From assembly GCA_002695065.1 (NCBI GenBank), contig NZNW01000091.1:1-34034 (forward strand): 34,034 bases of DNA, given 5' to 3'. A program made the position numbers and the translations under genes. This document shows, one piece after another, positions 18,803-26,853 of this stretch. Every line of letters starts with the position of its first letter. Within the stretch, counting starts at the first letter, position 1. This stretch comes from Salinicola sp. GTDB taxonomy: Bacteria > Pseudomonadota > Gammaproteobacteria > Pseudomonadales > Halomonadaceae. The notes below the pieces were generated by a model that saw only the letters and a program-made list of their open reading frames with translations, was not told where the DNA came from and made no database searches.

Positions 18803-19812
18803 CCCCACTCGAGCGTGCCTGGTATCGCGACTCGGCCTGGCTCGGCCTGCTGGCGCCGCTGGAGTGGCTCTATCGCGCCGTCGTCGCGCGCCGGCGGGAA
18901 GCCTATCGGACGGGGCGACGGGCGGTATGGCAGCCGCCGGTGCCCGTGGTCGTGGTGGGCAACCTCTCGGTGGGCGGGACCGGCAAGTCCCCGCTGGTCG
19001 CCTGGCTGGTGCGCTGGCTGGGCGACAACGGCTGGCGGCCGGGCATCGTCTCCAGGGGGTACGGCGGCAAGTCCGAACGCTACCCGCTGGCGGTGACCGC
19101 GGAGACGCCGGTGGCGCAGAGCGGCGACGAGCCGCTGATGCTCGCTCGGCAGACCGGGGTCCCTGTGGTGGTTGACCCCGAGCGCTCCCGAGCGGCGCGC
19201 TGGCTCATCGAAGAGGCCAAGTGCGACATCGTGGTCGCCGACGACGGTCTCCAGCATTACGCCCTGGGGCGCGCACTGGAGCTGGTCGTCGTCGATGCCA
19301 GGCGCGGCTTTGGAAACCGGCACTGTCTGCCGCGGGGGCCGCTTCGGGAGCCCCTCCAGCGCCTGCGCGACGTCGATGCGCTGATCGGCAACGGCGGGGA
19401 TGTCCCGTCCGCCGGCGATGAAGAGGGCGTGACGCCCCGTTTCTCGCTGACGCTCGCTCCCTTGTCATGGCGACATCTGGCCAGCGGCGAGCGTCATCCC
19501 GTCGAGCGTCCGCCGTTCGCGCCGACCGAGTCGGTGGCGGCGCTGGCGGGTATCGGCCATCCGCAGCGGTTTTTCGACACGCTGGAGGCCCTGGGGATCG
19601 CCCATGAGAAGCACGCTTTCGGCGACCACCATCGCTTCTCGGCGGCCGACCTGCCCAAGGACGCCTCGGTGGTGGTCATGACGGCCAAGGATGCCGTGAA
19701 ATGCATGGATTTCGTCGACGAGCGCTGCTGGGCGCTAGACGTGGAGGCGATACCGGAACCGGCTTTCGTCGCCTGGTGGGCCGGCCGGGTCGAGGGTTGG
19801 AAGGGCGACTAG
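18799..19812 (+). CDS. lpxK: LpxK, tetraacyldisaccharide 4'-kinase
   Basis: Membrane-associated kinase that phosphorylates the 4' position of the lipid A disaccharide to give lipid IVA. It is 337 residues. The P-loop is GNLSVGGTGKSP (54-65), followed by SRGYGGKS, GDEPLMLARQTGVPVVVDPERS, VVADDGLQHYALGR and DARRGFGN, all LpxK signatures, and VVMTAKDAVKC near the C-terminus. The start is a GTG overlapping the msbA stop, with GAGGAGG immediately upstream. An N-terminal amphipathic helix (LGLLAPLEWLYRAVVARR) probably anchors it to the membrane. Coupling with msbA links lipid A synthesis to its export. Confidence 0.95.
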   Translation: MTPLERAWYRDSAWLGLLAPLEWLYRAVVARRREAYRTGRRAVWQPPVPVVVVGNLSVGGTGKSPLVAWLVRWLGDNGWRPGIVSRGYGGKSERYPLAVTAETPVAQSGDEPLMLARQTGVPVVVDPERSRAARWLIEEAKCDIVVADDGLQHYALGRALELVVVDARRGFGNRHCLPRGPLREPLQRLRDVDALIGNGGDVPSAGDEEGVTPRFSLTLAPLSWRHLASGERHPVERPPFAPTESVAALAGIGHPQRFFDTLEALGIAHEKHAFGDHHRFSAADLPKDASVVVMTAKDAVKCMDFVDERCWALDVEAIPEPAFVAWWAGRVEGWKGD

Positions 19813-19816
19813 CGGA

Positions 19817-19853
19817 CTGTACGCGCTATACGCCGTCGCGGCCGCGCGTACAG
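19817..19853. repeat. Perfect 10-bp inverted repeat downstream of lpxK
   Basis: CTGTACGCGC (19817-19826) and GCGCGTACAG (19844-19853) form an exact inverted repeat around a 17-base centre, four bases after the lpxK stop. No T-run follows. It could be a Rho-type hairpin or a dimeric regulator site ahead of the ycaR-kdsB group. The remainder of the 174-bp gap (19854-19986) shows nothing else I can support. Confidence 0.4.
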
Positions 19854-19986
19854 GGTGAACCGACCCTGGATTCGGCTCGCTCCTCTCTGGCGTATCGGCG
19901 ACGATGGCGCGATCATGGTGGCATGTCCCGGCGCGCCGGTTTGGCGAACACGCCGAGGTACTCGGAATCTCCGATAAGGAATGATC

Positions 19987-20187
19987 ATGGATAAGGAATT
20001 GATGACGATGTTGATCTGTCCGGTGAGCCATAGCGAGCTGACCTTCGATCGCGAACGTCAGGAGCTCAAGAGTTCGGTCAGCGGACTGGCCTATCCGGTT
20101 CGGGACGGGATCCCGGTGATGCTGGAGAGCGAGGCGCGTGTCATGTCGACCGAGGAAAAGCTCGGCAAGGCGGCCCCGACGTCATGA
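19987..20187 (+). CDS. ycaR: YcaR/UPF0434 Trm112-like small protein
   Basis: Small cytoplasmic protein of 66 residues, [20 protein letters not shown]...[16 protein letters not shown]. The pattern CPxxxxxL...L.YPxRDGIPxMLxxEAR is the Trm112-like/UPF0434 family. E. coli YcaR has CPVC; here the second Cys is Ser (CPVS) and no other Cys exists, so zinc binding by a knuckle is unlikely. AAGGA at 19976-19980 supports the ATG at 19987 (six-base spacing) over an ATG at 19981 (no spacing). The end overlaps kdsB by four bases. It sits beside kdsB in many gammaproteobacteria; the function is not established. Confidence 0.88.
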   Translation: MDKELMTMLICPVSHSELTFDRERQELKSSVSGLAYPVRDGIPVMLESEARVMSTEEKLGKAAPTS

Positions 20188-20957
20188 GCGATTTCGTTGT
20201 CGTGATCCCGGCCCGCTTCGGCTCCAGCCGCCTCCCGGGCAAGCCCCTGATGGAGATCGATGGCCTGCCCATGGTCCAGCACGTGTGGTTGCGGGCCAGG
20301 GAGAGCAGCGCTGCGCGGATCGTGATCGCCACCGATGATGCCCGTATCGAGCAGGCGGCGCGGGGGTTCGGCGCCGAAGTGGTCATGACGCGTGACGATC
20401 ACCACTCCGGCACCGACCGTCTGGCCGAGGTCGGCGCCAAGCTGGCGCTGCCGGACGAGACCATCGTGGTCAACGTCCAGGGCGACGAGCCGCTGCTGCC
20501 CGCCGCGGTGATCGATCTCGTCGCGGAGCGTCTCGCCGCCGATGAGCGGGCGTCGGTATCGACGCTCGCCGAGCCGATTCACGATGTCGATACGCTGTTC
20601 AATCCCAACGTGGTCAAGGTCGTGACCGACTTGAGCGGACGGGCGCTCTATTTTTCCAGGGCGCCGATCCCCTGGGATCGCAATGCCTGGAAGACCCAGC
20701 CGCCGACACTGCTCGAGACGGACGCCTGGCTGCGCCACGTCGGCCTCTACGCCTATCGTGCCGGATTCCTGAGCGATTACGTCAACTGGCCACCGGCGCC
20801 GCTGGAGCAGCTGGAGCAGCTCGAGCAACTACGGGCGCTGCAGCACGGCCATCTCATTCAGGTGGCAACGGTCTCGTCGTCCCTGCCTGGCGGCGTCGAC
20901 ACCCTGGAAGATCTGGAGCGGGTGCGTCAGCATTTTTCTCAGCGGGAGAAGGCATGA
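20184..20957 (+). CDS. kdsB: KdsB, CMP-Kdo synthetase
   Basis: Cytoplasmic 3-deoxy-manno-octulosonate cytidylyltransferase that activates Kdo with CTP for addition to lipid A. It is 257 residues. Signatures are [17 protein letters not shown] at the N-terminus, [42 protein letters not shown] and [12 protein letters not shown], with a C-terminal [13 protein letters not shown] short run of three LEQ triplets near residue 212 comes from 9-bp DNA repeats but does not lengthen the protein relative to the family. Overlaps of four bases on both sides (ycaR and the phosphatase gene) show tight coupling. Confidence 0.96.
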   Translation: MSDFVVVIPARFGSSRLPGKPLMEIDGLPMVQHVWLRARESSAARIVIATDDARIEQAARGFGAEVVMTRDDHHSGTDRLAEVGAKLALPDETIVVNVQGDEPLLPAAVIDLVAERLAADERASVSTLAEPIHDVDTLFNPNVVKVVTDLSGRALYFSRAPIPWDRNAWKTQPPTLLETDAWLRHVGLYAYRAGFLSDYVNWPPAPLEQLEQLEQLRALQHGHLIQVATVSSSLPGGVDTLEDLERVRQHFSQREKA

Positions 20958-21448
20958 GTGATTCGCGTCCCGTATTGCGTGTCCTGTTCGTTTGCATGGG
21001 AAACATCTGCCGTTCGCCGACGGCGGAGGGCATGCTCAGAAAGCGTCTGCAGGACGAGGGGATAGGCGATGACGTCGAGGTGGACTCGTGCGGCACCGGG
21101 GCCTGGCATGTCGGCCAGGCGCCGGATCCTCGCGCCATCCGCGCCGCGTCGGAGCGCGGGGTCGACCTGAGTGGCCTGCGTGGACGCCAGCTGACGCGAG
21201 AGGACTTCGCGCAGTTCGACGAAATCCTGGTGATGGACACCGATAACCTCGATCACGTGCTGGCGCTTCGGCCGGAAGACAGCTGTGCACGGGTCTCCCG
21301 CCTGCTCCAGTACGCCAACCAGCCGGAGACGGATGTGCCGGACCCCTATTTCGGTGGCGAGGCGGGGTTTCTCCATGTTCTGGATCAACTGGAGCTTGCC
21401 GTCGAAGGGCTGACGGCGTCGCTTCGGCAGCGTGTGGGCGGCGCCTGA
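20954..21448 (+). CDS. Low-molecular-weight protein tyrosine phosphatase
   Basis: Cytoplasmic phosphatase of 164 residues. The P-loop [16 protein letters not shown] contains nucleophile Cys14 and Arg20-Ser21 (C-x5-R-S), and the general acid Asp130 lies in VPDPYFGG. These are the full catalytic set. It lies between kdsB and murB with overlapping starts and stops, so it is co-expressed with LPS and peptidoglycan precursor genes. The same position is occupied in Pseudomonas by a ptpA-like gene, as I recall. The physiological substrate (a tyrosine kinase or an envelope enzyme) cannot be told from sequence. Confidence 0.93.
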   Translation: MSDSRPVLRVLFVCMGNICRSPTAEGMLRKRLQDEGIGDDVEVDSCGTGAWHVGQAPDPRAIRAASERGVDLSGLRGRQLTREDFAQFDEILVMDTDNLDHVLALRPEDSCARVSRLLQYANQPETDVPDPYFGGEAGFLHVLDQLELAVEGLTASLRQRVGGA

Positions 21449-22482
21449 TGGCGGAGGCGATCCCTGGATTGCAAGTCGATCACGATCTAAGTCACGCCAA
21501 CACCCTGGCGTTGCCGAGCCGGGCGGAGCGTTTCTGGCTCGCCCGTTGCGAGAGCGACGTCGTCCGAGGGGTGGAACTGGCCAATCGACACGACTGGGGT
21601 ATCACGGTTCTCGGCGGCGGGAGCAACGTGTTGCTGCCGCCGCTGGTCGGGGGCCTCACGCTGCGTGCGGATCTCGCTGAGGTATCGTTCGCGGCGGGTG
21701 AAGAAGGCGTCGTGCATGTCGAGGTAGGCGCGGGTGCCGATTGGCATGCGCTGGTTCGACGCTGCGTGGAGCGCGAACTGTGGGGGATCGAGAACCTCGC
21801 TTTGATTCCGGGACTGGCCGGTGCCGCACCGATACAGAATATTGGCGCCTATGGTGTCGAGATTGCCGACGTGCTGGATTGGGTCGAGCTGGTCGACCGA
21901 AGAGACGGTCGGCCCCGCCGGTTGAGCCGGGAGGCTTGTGGACTGGGCTATCGCGACAGCGTATTCAAGCGCGAACTGGCCAATCAGGTCGTGATCACCC
22001 GGTTGGGTCTGATCCTCTCCACACGACCGTCGCCCAGGCTGGACTACGGTGCGCTGGGCGAGCGCGTTTCCGATCCGTCGAGCGCGCAGGCGATATTCGA
22101 GGCCGTCTGCGCCATTCGCCGGGAGAAACTACCCGATCCCGTCGTCACGCCCAATGCCGGCAGTTTCTTCAAGAATCCACTGGTCTCGCGGGCCAGGGCC
22201 GATGGGTTGCTGTCGGAGGCGCCCACGATGCCACACTACCCGCAGCCGGATGGCCGGGTGAAGCTGGCCGCCGGCTGGTTGATCGACCAGTGCGGGCTGC
22301 GGGGCTTGCGCAAAGGCGCGTTCGGCGTACACGATCGCCAGGCCCTGGTGCTGGTTCATTTCGGTGGGGGGACGCTGGCAGAGCTGTTGTCGTTCTCCGA
22401 GGAAATCGTCGACACCGTGCACGCGACTTTCGGGGTGGTGCTCGAGCGCGAGCCTCGCAGCATCCAGACCGCCGTCGCCTGA
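21448..22482 (+). CDS. murB: MurB, UDP-N-acetylenolpyruvoylglucosamine reductase
   Basis: FAD-dependent, NADPH-using enzyme that makes UDP-N-acetylmuramate for peptidoglycan. It is 344 residues, type I as in E. coli (342). FAD-binding motifs are LGGGSNVLLPPLVGGLTL and IPGLAGAAPIQNIGAYGVEI. YRDSVFKREL carries the type I Tyr loop, and NAGSFFKNPLVS contains the catalytic Ser. The C-terminal FSEEIVDTVHATFGVVLEREPR supplies the active-site Glu. The ATG overlaps the preceding stop by one base. It ends about 70 bp before a bidirectional terminator shared with rne. Confidence 0.96.
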   Translation: MAEAIPGLQVDHDLSHANTLALPSRAERFWLARCESDVVRGVELANRHDWGITVLGGGSNVLLPPLVGGLTLRADLAEVSFAAGEEGVVHVEVGAGADWHALVRRCVERELWGIENLALIPGLAGAAPIQNIGAYGVEIADVLDWVELVDRRDGRPRRLSREACGLGYRDSVFKRELANQVVITRLGLILSTRPSPRLDYGALGERVSDPSSAQAIFEAVCAIRREKLPDPVVTPNAGSFFKNPLVSRARADGLLSEAPTMPHYPQPDGRVKLAAGWLIDQCGLRGLRKGAFGVHDRQALVLVHFGGGTLAELLSFSEEIVDTVHATFGVVLEREPRSIQTAVA

Positions 22483-22552
22483 AGGGTGAAAGCGCTGTCG
22501 AGTGGCGAGAGCCGGCTCGGGCGCTGGAACCGATTCCGGAAGTTCGGCCAAT

Positions 22553-22585
22553 GAAAAAGCCCAGACATTTCGTCTGGGCTTTTTC
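22553..22585. terminator. Bidirectional intrinsic terminator between murB and rne
   Basis: A perfect 14-bp stem, GAAAAAGCCCAGAC (22553-22566) with GTCTGGGCTTTTTC (22572-22585), has a 5-base loop. The A-run on one side and T-run on the other let it work in both directions. It ends murB on the plus strand, and rne, whose stop is at 22601, on the minus strand. Confidence 0.95.
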
Positions 22586-22600
22586 GTGGCTGGAGGCGAC

Positions 22601-25600
22601 TCAGCTGTCGCTCTGGCCGGTCTCGCGGCGACGCTTCTCGCGCGGATCGTTGTGGGCGCGCCGACGACGCGGTCGTCGCGGTTCGCCCTCGTCGCCAGTC
22701 CTGCTGGCCGCCGGGCTCTCCGCGGCTTCGGCCGGACTCTCGTCGCTTTCGGCAGCGCCGGCCTGGTGGTGCGACTGCGCCTGGGTCGGAGTCGTGGCCC
22801 TGGTTTCATCATCCGACGAAGCGGGCGTTGCCGGCGCTTCGGATGCCGGTGTCGCCGGTGCGGTGTCGCGCGGCGCGCTTGCCACCGGCTCGGCCTCATC
22901 GACCCTGGTCACTTCGTCGACAGGCTTGTCTGCCGTCTCGTCCGTGTCCGGCTTGGCGGCGGCGGCCGACGAGGGGTTCTCCCCGGTCGCAGCCGTCGAA
23001 TCGGCGGCCGACTCGTGACCCGGTGACGCTTCACCGCGCTCCGGTTGCGAGGTCTCTTCGCTGTGTGTCGCAGGGGTAGCGACATCGCTGGGCGAGGGGC
23101 TCGCCGTTGCCGGCGATCTGGCGGTGTCGGTCGCACTGTCCTCGGCGGATACCGGAGTCGCTGGCGCCTCGACAGCCCGTTCGGCGGATTCGGCCTTGGC
23201 AGCGACGTTGCTGTCGCTCGTCCGCTGGTCGGTTTCCGAACCGATCTCCGCTGAAGTGGCCGTCCGGCTCGCTTCGATCGATGCTTCGGGTTGCGCCTCG
23301 GCCGTGTGATGCTCGTCCGCGACGGAGGGAGAGGAGGCGCTCTCTGTCGTCGTCGGCTCGGGCATGGACTTGGCGGCCCGCTCCGGCTTCCGCGAGGAGG
23401 CCGCTTTTTCGGGTTCGGCTGTCTCGGACGCCTTGGCCGTGGACCGGGAGTCTTCCGGCTCGCTCGTGGTCGCGGTCGTCTCGACCTGCTCGGCACGAGG
23501 ACCTTCGCGCTTCACGGCTTGGGTCTCGGCCGCCGGGGCGTGCCCCTCGGAAGAGGCCGTCTGGTTGTGGAGGGATTTGGCCTCGACAGACTCCGTCGGC
23601 TTCGCGTTGTCACCGGTATCGTTCGTCGCTGCCGCCTGCAGCTTCTGCTGCTCCTCGACGGCCGCCGGATTCAGGGCGTGCTTGCGCGAGCGGTTACGCG
23701 GATTGTTGCGTGTTCGCTTCGGCTTGCTCTCCCCGGTCTCCTTGGTGCCGCTGGCCGCGGGCGACGCGTCGCGGTTGTCAGTGCGCTGGGGTTTGACGTT
23801 GCCGGAGGGGCTGGTGCCATCGGCCTTTGCGGTATCGGCCTTCGCGGTATCGGCCTTGGCTTCGTTGCCGATCTTGTCGGCCTTGCCGCGACCCTCCTGA
23901 CGGTTGTCCTGGCGCGGCTGACGACCCTGGCCCTGACGACTGTCGTTGCGGGTGTCGTTTCCACCCTGACGATCGTCCTGACCGCGACGGCGCCGGTTGT
24001 TGCCCTGGCGATTGCCATCGCCACCACGGGCGTTGCTGTCACCACGGGCGTTGCTGTCGCCACGGGTGTTGTTGTTGTCGCCACGGGCGTTGCCGTCGTT
24101 GGATCGGGACTGACTGTCGCTGCGTTTGCCGCTGCTGTCGCGATCGCTCTTCTGGCCTGTCGATCGGGAAGAGCGGGAGCTGGCCGAGCCGCTGCCCGTG
24201 CCGTTACCGCGGGAAGCGCCCGTGGACCGGTTGCCACTCTGGCCGCCCTGATCGCGCTGGCCGGAGGTATCGTGGGATCCCGGCACTTCCTCGTCGGCAC
24301 GACGGCGCCCGAACAGACCCCGGAAGAGCTGCATCAGGCCGCCATTGGCCTGGGCCTGCGGAGTCGCCGCTGGCGTGGCTGCTGCACGCTCGGCGGCGGG
24401 CTGAGGGGCGGGCTGAGGGGCGGACTGAGGAGCGGGCTTCTCGGGTTCCTGATGCAGCGAGTCCGGAGCCGGGGCGGTGTGCTGGACCGTCTGCACGGCC
24501 GCCTGGGTGCGCTGGATCGGCTTGGCGAGCGTCGTTTCCGGCTCCTTGAACAGATCGCTATCGACGGAGAGTTCGAAGCTCGACTTGGTCTCGTCGCCAT
24601 CTTCGGAGACGTGATCGTCACGGAGGCGCTGGACATCGTAGTGTGGCGTGTCCATCTCCGGATTCGGCAGCAACAGAACCTTGACACCCTGGCGGCGCTC
24701 GACATCGGAGAGAACGTTACGCTTCTCGTTGAGCAGGTAAGTCGCCACCGGCACCGGCAGAATGGCGCGAATCTGGGCGCTGCGCTCTTTCATGGCCTCT
24801 TCTTCGATCAGGCGAAGAATCGACAGCGCCATGGAGCGCACGTCGCGAATGGTGCCCTGGCCATCGCAGCGGGGGCAGACGACGCCACTGGTCTCGCCGA
24901 GCGAGGGGCGCAGCCGCTGGCGCGACATCTCCATCAGCCCGAAGCGCGAGATACGACCGATCTGTACGCGGGCGCGGTCGAGCTTGAGCGCGTCGCGAAC
25001 GCGGTTTTCGACTTCGCGCTGGTTGCGTGCCGGCGACATGTCGATGAAATCGATGACCACCAGGCCGCCGATATCGCGCAGCCGCAGCTGGCGGGCGATC
25101 TCGTCGGAGGCTTCCAGGTTGGTCTGGAGCGCGGTTTCCTCGATGTCCGCGCCGCGAGTGGCGCGTGCCGAGTTGATGTCGATCGAGACCAGCGCTTCGG
25201 TGTGGTCGATAACCACCGAGCCACCCGAGGGCAGCTTGACCTCGCGCTGATAGGCGGTCTCGATCTGGGATTCGATCTGGAAGCGCGAGAACAGCGGAAC
25301 GTCGTCGGTGTAGAGCTTGATCTTCTGCTGATAGGACGGCATCACCTGGCGGATGAAGCTCAGCGCCTCCTCGTGCACGTCCGCACTGTCGATCAGCACC
25401 TCGCCGATGTCCTGGCGCAGGTAGTCGCGCATGGCGCGGATGATCACGTTCGATTCGCGGTAGATCAGGAACGGGGCAGGGCGCTTGACCGCTTCGGTGG
25501 TGATCGCGTCCCACACCTGGACCAGGTAGTCGAGATCCCACTGCAACTCTTCCGGAGAACGGCCGATACCCGCGGTGCGCACGATGACGCCCATCTTGTC

Positions 25601-26077
25601 GGGCAGGGTCAATTGACCCATGGCATCCTTGAGCTGGCTGCGCTCATCGCCCTCGATCCGGCGGGATATGCCGCCGGCGCGGGGGTTGTTGGGCATCAGT
25701 ACCAGGAATCGTCCCGCCAGGCTGATGAAGGTCGTCAGCGCCGCGCCTTTGTTGCCGCGCTCCTCCTTGTCGACCTGGACGATGACCTCCTGGCCTTCCT
25801 TCAGGACTTCCTTGATGTTGGGTCGGCCCGAAGGATCCTTGGAGAAGTACTCGCGGGAGATTTCCTTGAGCGGCAGGAAGCCGTGGCGTTCCGCGCCGAA
25901 GTCGACGAAAGCCGCTTCGAGGCTGGGTTCGAGGCGGGTGATTTTGCCCCGATAGATGTTGGCTTTCTTCTGCTCCCGGGCACCGGATTCGATGTCCAGG
26001 TCGTAAAGGCGTTGTCCATCCACGAGTGCGACGCGCAGCTCTTCCGGCTGTGTCGCATTGATGAGCATTCTTTTCAT
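22601..26077 (-). CDS. rne: RNase E
   Basis: Essential endoribonuclease for mRNA decay and rRNA/tRNA processing, and scaffold of the degradosome. It is 1158 residues, longer than E. coli RNase E (1061). The start [22 protein letters not shown] is almost identical to E. coli. Order: RNase H-like and S1 RNA-binding domain (about 36-125), 5' sensor, then DNase I-like catalytic domain with Asp300 ([13 protein letters not shown]) and Asp343 (VIDFIDM), and the zinc-link Cys401/Cys404 (CPRCDGQG). After residue ~500 the chain is low complexity: a PQ-rich linker, a probable amphipathic membrane-targeting helix ([15 protein letters not shown], about 579-593), Arg/Gly/Asn/Asp repeats, AKADT repeats, then a long acidic Ala/Glu/Ser region and an Arg-rich tail. 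A ~650-base leader is predicted. Confidence 0.97.
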   Translation of the reverse strand: MKRMLINATQPEELRVALVDGQRLYDLDIESGAREQKKANIYRGKITRLEPSLEAAFVDFGAERHGFLPLKEISREYFSKDPSGRPNIKEVLKEGQEVIVQVDKEERGNKGAALTTFISLAGRFLVLMPNNPRAGGISRRIEGDERSQLKDAMGQLTLPDKMGVIVRTAGIGRSPEELQWDLDYLVQVWDAITTEAVKRPAPFLIYRESNVIIRAMRDYLRQDIGEVLIDSADVHEEALSFIRQVMPSYQQKIKLYTDDVPLFSRFQIESQIETAYQREVKLPSGGSVVIDHTEALVSIDINSARATRGADIEETALQTNLEASDEIARQLRLRDIGGLVVIDFIDMSPARNQREVENRVRDALKLDRARVQIGRISRFGLMEMSRQRLRPSLGETSGVVCPRCDGQGTIRDVRSMALSILRLIEEEAMKERSAQIRAILPVPVATYLLNEKRNVLSDVERRQGVKVLLLPNPEMDTPHYDVQRLRDDHVSEDGDETKSSFELSVDSDLFKEPETTLAKPIQRTQAAVQTVQHTAPAPDSLHQEPEKPAPQSAPQPAPQPAAERAAATPAATPQAQANGGLMQLFRGLFGRRRADEEVPGSHDTSGQRDQGGQSGNRSTGASRGNGTGSGSASSRSSRSTGQKSDRDSSGKRSDSQSRSNDGNARGDNNNTRGDSNARGDSNARGGDGNRQGNNRRRRGQDDRQGGNDTRNDSRQGQGRQPRQDNRQEGRGKADKIGNEAKADTAKADTAKADGTSPSGNVKPQRTDNRDASPAASGTKETGESKPKRTRNNPRNRSRKHALNPAAVEEQQKLQAAATNDTGDNAKPTESVEAKSLHNQTASSEGHAPAAETQAVKREGPRAEQVETTATTSEPEDSRSTAKASETAEPEKAASSRKPERAAKSMPEPTTTESASSPSVADEHHTAEAQPEASIEASRTATSAEIGSETDQRTSDSNVAAKAESAERAVEAPATPVSAEDSATDTARSPATASPSPSDVATPATHSEETSQPERGEASPGHESAADSTAATGENPSSAAAAKPDTDETADKPVDEVTRVDEAEPVASAPRDTAPATPASEAPATPASSDDETRATTPTQAQSHHQAGAAESDESPAEAAESPAASRTGDEGEPRRPRRRRAHNDPREKRRRETGQSDS
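23816..23860 (-). repeat. 15-bp tandem repeats in rne (AKADT units)
   Basis: Three degenerate 15-bp units; the last two are GGTATCGGCCTTCGC (23831-23845) and GGTATCGGCCTTGGC (23846-23860), with a diverged unit before them. On the minus strand they encode consecutive A-K-A-D-T blocks in the disordered tail of RNase E. Confidence 0.85.
24024..24098 (-). repeat. 18-bp tandem repeats in rne (RGDSNA units)
   Basis: Four units begin CCACGGG at 24024, 24042, 24060 and 24081. Three are 18 bp and the third is 21 bp. The unit CCACGGGCGTTGCTGTCA/G encodes a G-D-S-N-A-R type hexapeptide on the minus strand, in a likely RNA- or protein-binding basic segment of RNase E. Copy number is prone to slippage. 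Confidence 0.88.
24398..24433 (-). repeat. 12-bp tandem repeats in rne (APQP units)
   Basis: Three units, GGGCTGAGGGGC (24398-24409), the same again (24410-24421) and GGACTGAGGAGC (24422-24433), encode the Pro-Gln-rich linker that precedes the predicted membrane-targeting helix of RNase E. Confidence 0.85.
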
Positions 26078-26853
26078 ACGGTCTCGCTAATTGAGCGTGC
26101 CGGTGGAAGGCGTGCTGCAATCGGCGACGACGAACCGCAAGCGGTCGTGCTGTGCTCGCGCACATTGGTGAAGCGACCCGGCAGGGCAAGCAGGCGCATG
26201 GTGTGCCGGAACGGGCTCAGCGTGTCACACGTAAGGGAACCCGCGTCAGGAACTCGAGGGGAATGTCCGAACAACGCAGTTCGAGTCGCGCGATGCGGCT
26301 ATCGGTGCGAGTTCGGGTCGACGCTCGTCGAGCCCAGTGGCGTGCTTGCTCATTACCATTACATCTTTGCTTTCATTACCTGCTTGCTAGGGACGCTACA
26401 CGAACATGGGTTGAGTACGAAACGGTGGCAGGACATGTCACGGCGCGTTTTTCGTCGACGCATCCGGTCCTGCAGACTGCCGTCTATATCACTTGGCATT
26501 GTTCGGTTCGGCGACGCCTTCCACTGGTACCTGTGGATTTCCCGCGAGCATGGCGATCTGATGTCAGTCGCACGGTCGAGTCGGGGCCTGGCGTTCCAAA
26601 CGTGTTTTGATCACTCCAGCAGCCGTGAGCGGTTGGCTTCGTTAACTCTCTGGAAGATCGAGACATTTTTTCACTTCGGTCAGCCTATGCAGTCGCTGAC
26701 GCCTGAATGGGTGATAAACCCATCGAGTGAGTCCGCAATATAACAGTAATGCCGAGGCAGCGGCAATTGAGCTCGCGCTACCGGCTGCGTGCGTTAGAAT
26801 GGCGCCCGGCGGCGCGCTGGTGTCGCCGCGCAGTGCCGTCGAGGGAGTCGAGC
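26078..26853. other. Long non-coding region between divergent rne and rluC (rne leader)
   Basis: This is 776 bp with no convincing gene. Open frames here lack ribosome-binding sites and family resemblance, and parts of it (about 26340-26750) are visibly more AT-rich than the neighbouring genes. With the promoter at 26737-26766, most of it would be the 5' untranslated leader of rne, about 650 bases. E. coli rne also has a long leader (about 360 bases) through which RNase E controls its own mRNA, and in E. coli rne and rluC are likewise divergent. A short stem CGCT/AGCG (26085-26097) lies just before the rne start. Confidence 0.75.
26737..26766 (-). promoter_or_regulatory. Candidate rne promoter
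   Basis: On the minus strand TTGCCG (26766-26761, 4/6), an 18-bp spacer and TATATT (26742-26737, 5/6) predict a transcript starting near 26730, about 650 bases upstream of the rne ATG. It lies in the most AT-rich part of the rne-rluC gap. Additional promoters closer to rne are possible. Confidence 0.55.

Noticed and set aside
20806-20832. 9-bp repeat in kdsB encoding LEQ three times, first read as an expansion
   Set aside because: The E. coli protein has a segment of the same length at this place, so the repeat does not lengthen the protein.
26152-26610. Plus-strand open frame of 152 codons in the rne-rluC gap
   Set aside because: No ribosome-binding site, no recognisable motif, and it lies in the predicted rne leader.
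23291-26743. An 1150-codon open frame on the plus strand opposite rne
   Set aside because: It is antisense to the clearly conserved rne gene, has low-complexity Gly/Arg/Val-rich sequence, no ribosome-binding site and no recognisable domain. It reflects high GC and codon bias.
26795-26800. TAGAAT as a possible rluC -10 element
   Set aside because: No -35 element at a workable distance (the nearest TTGAGC is 22 bp away) and no extended -10; insufficient support.
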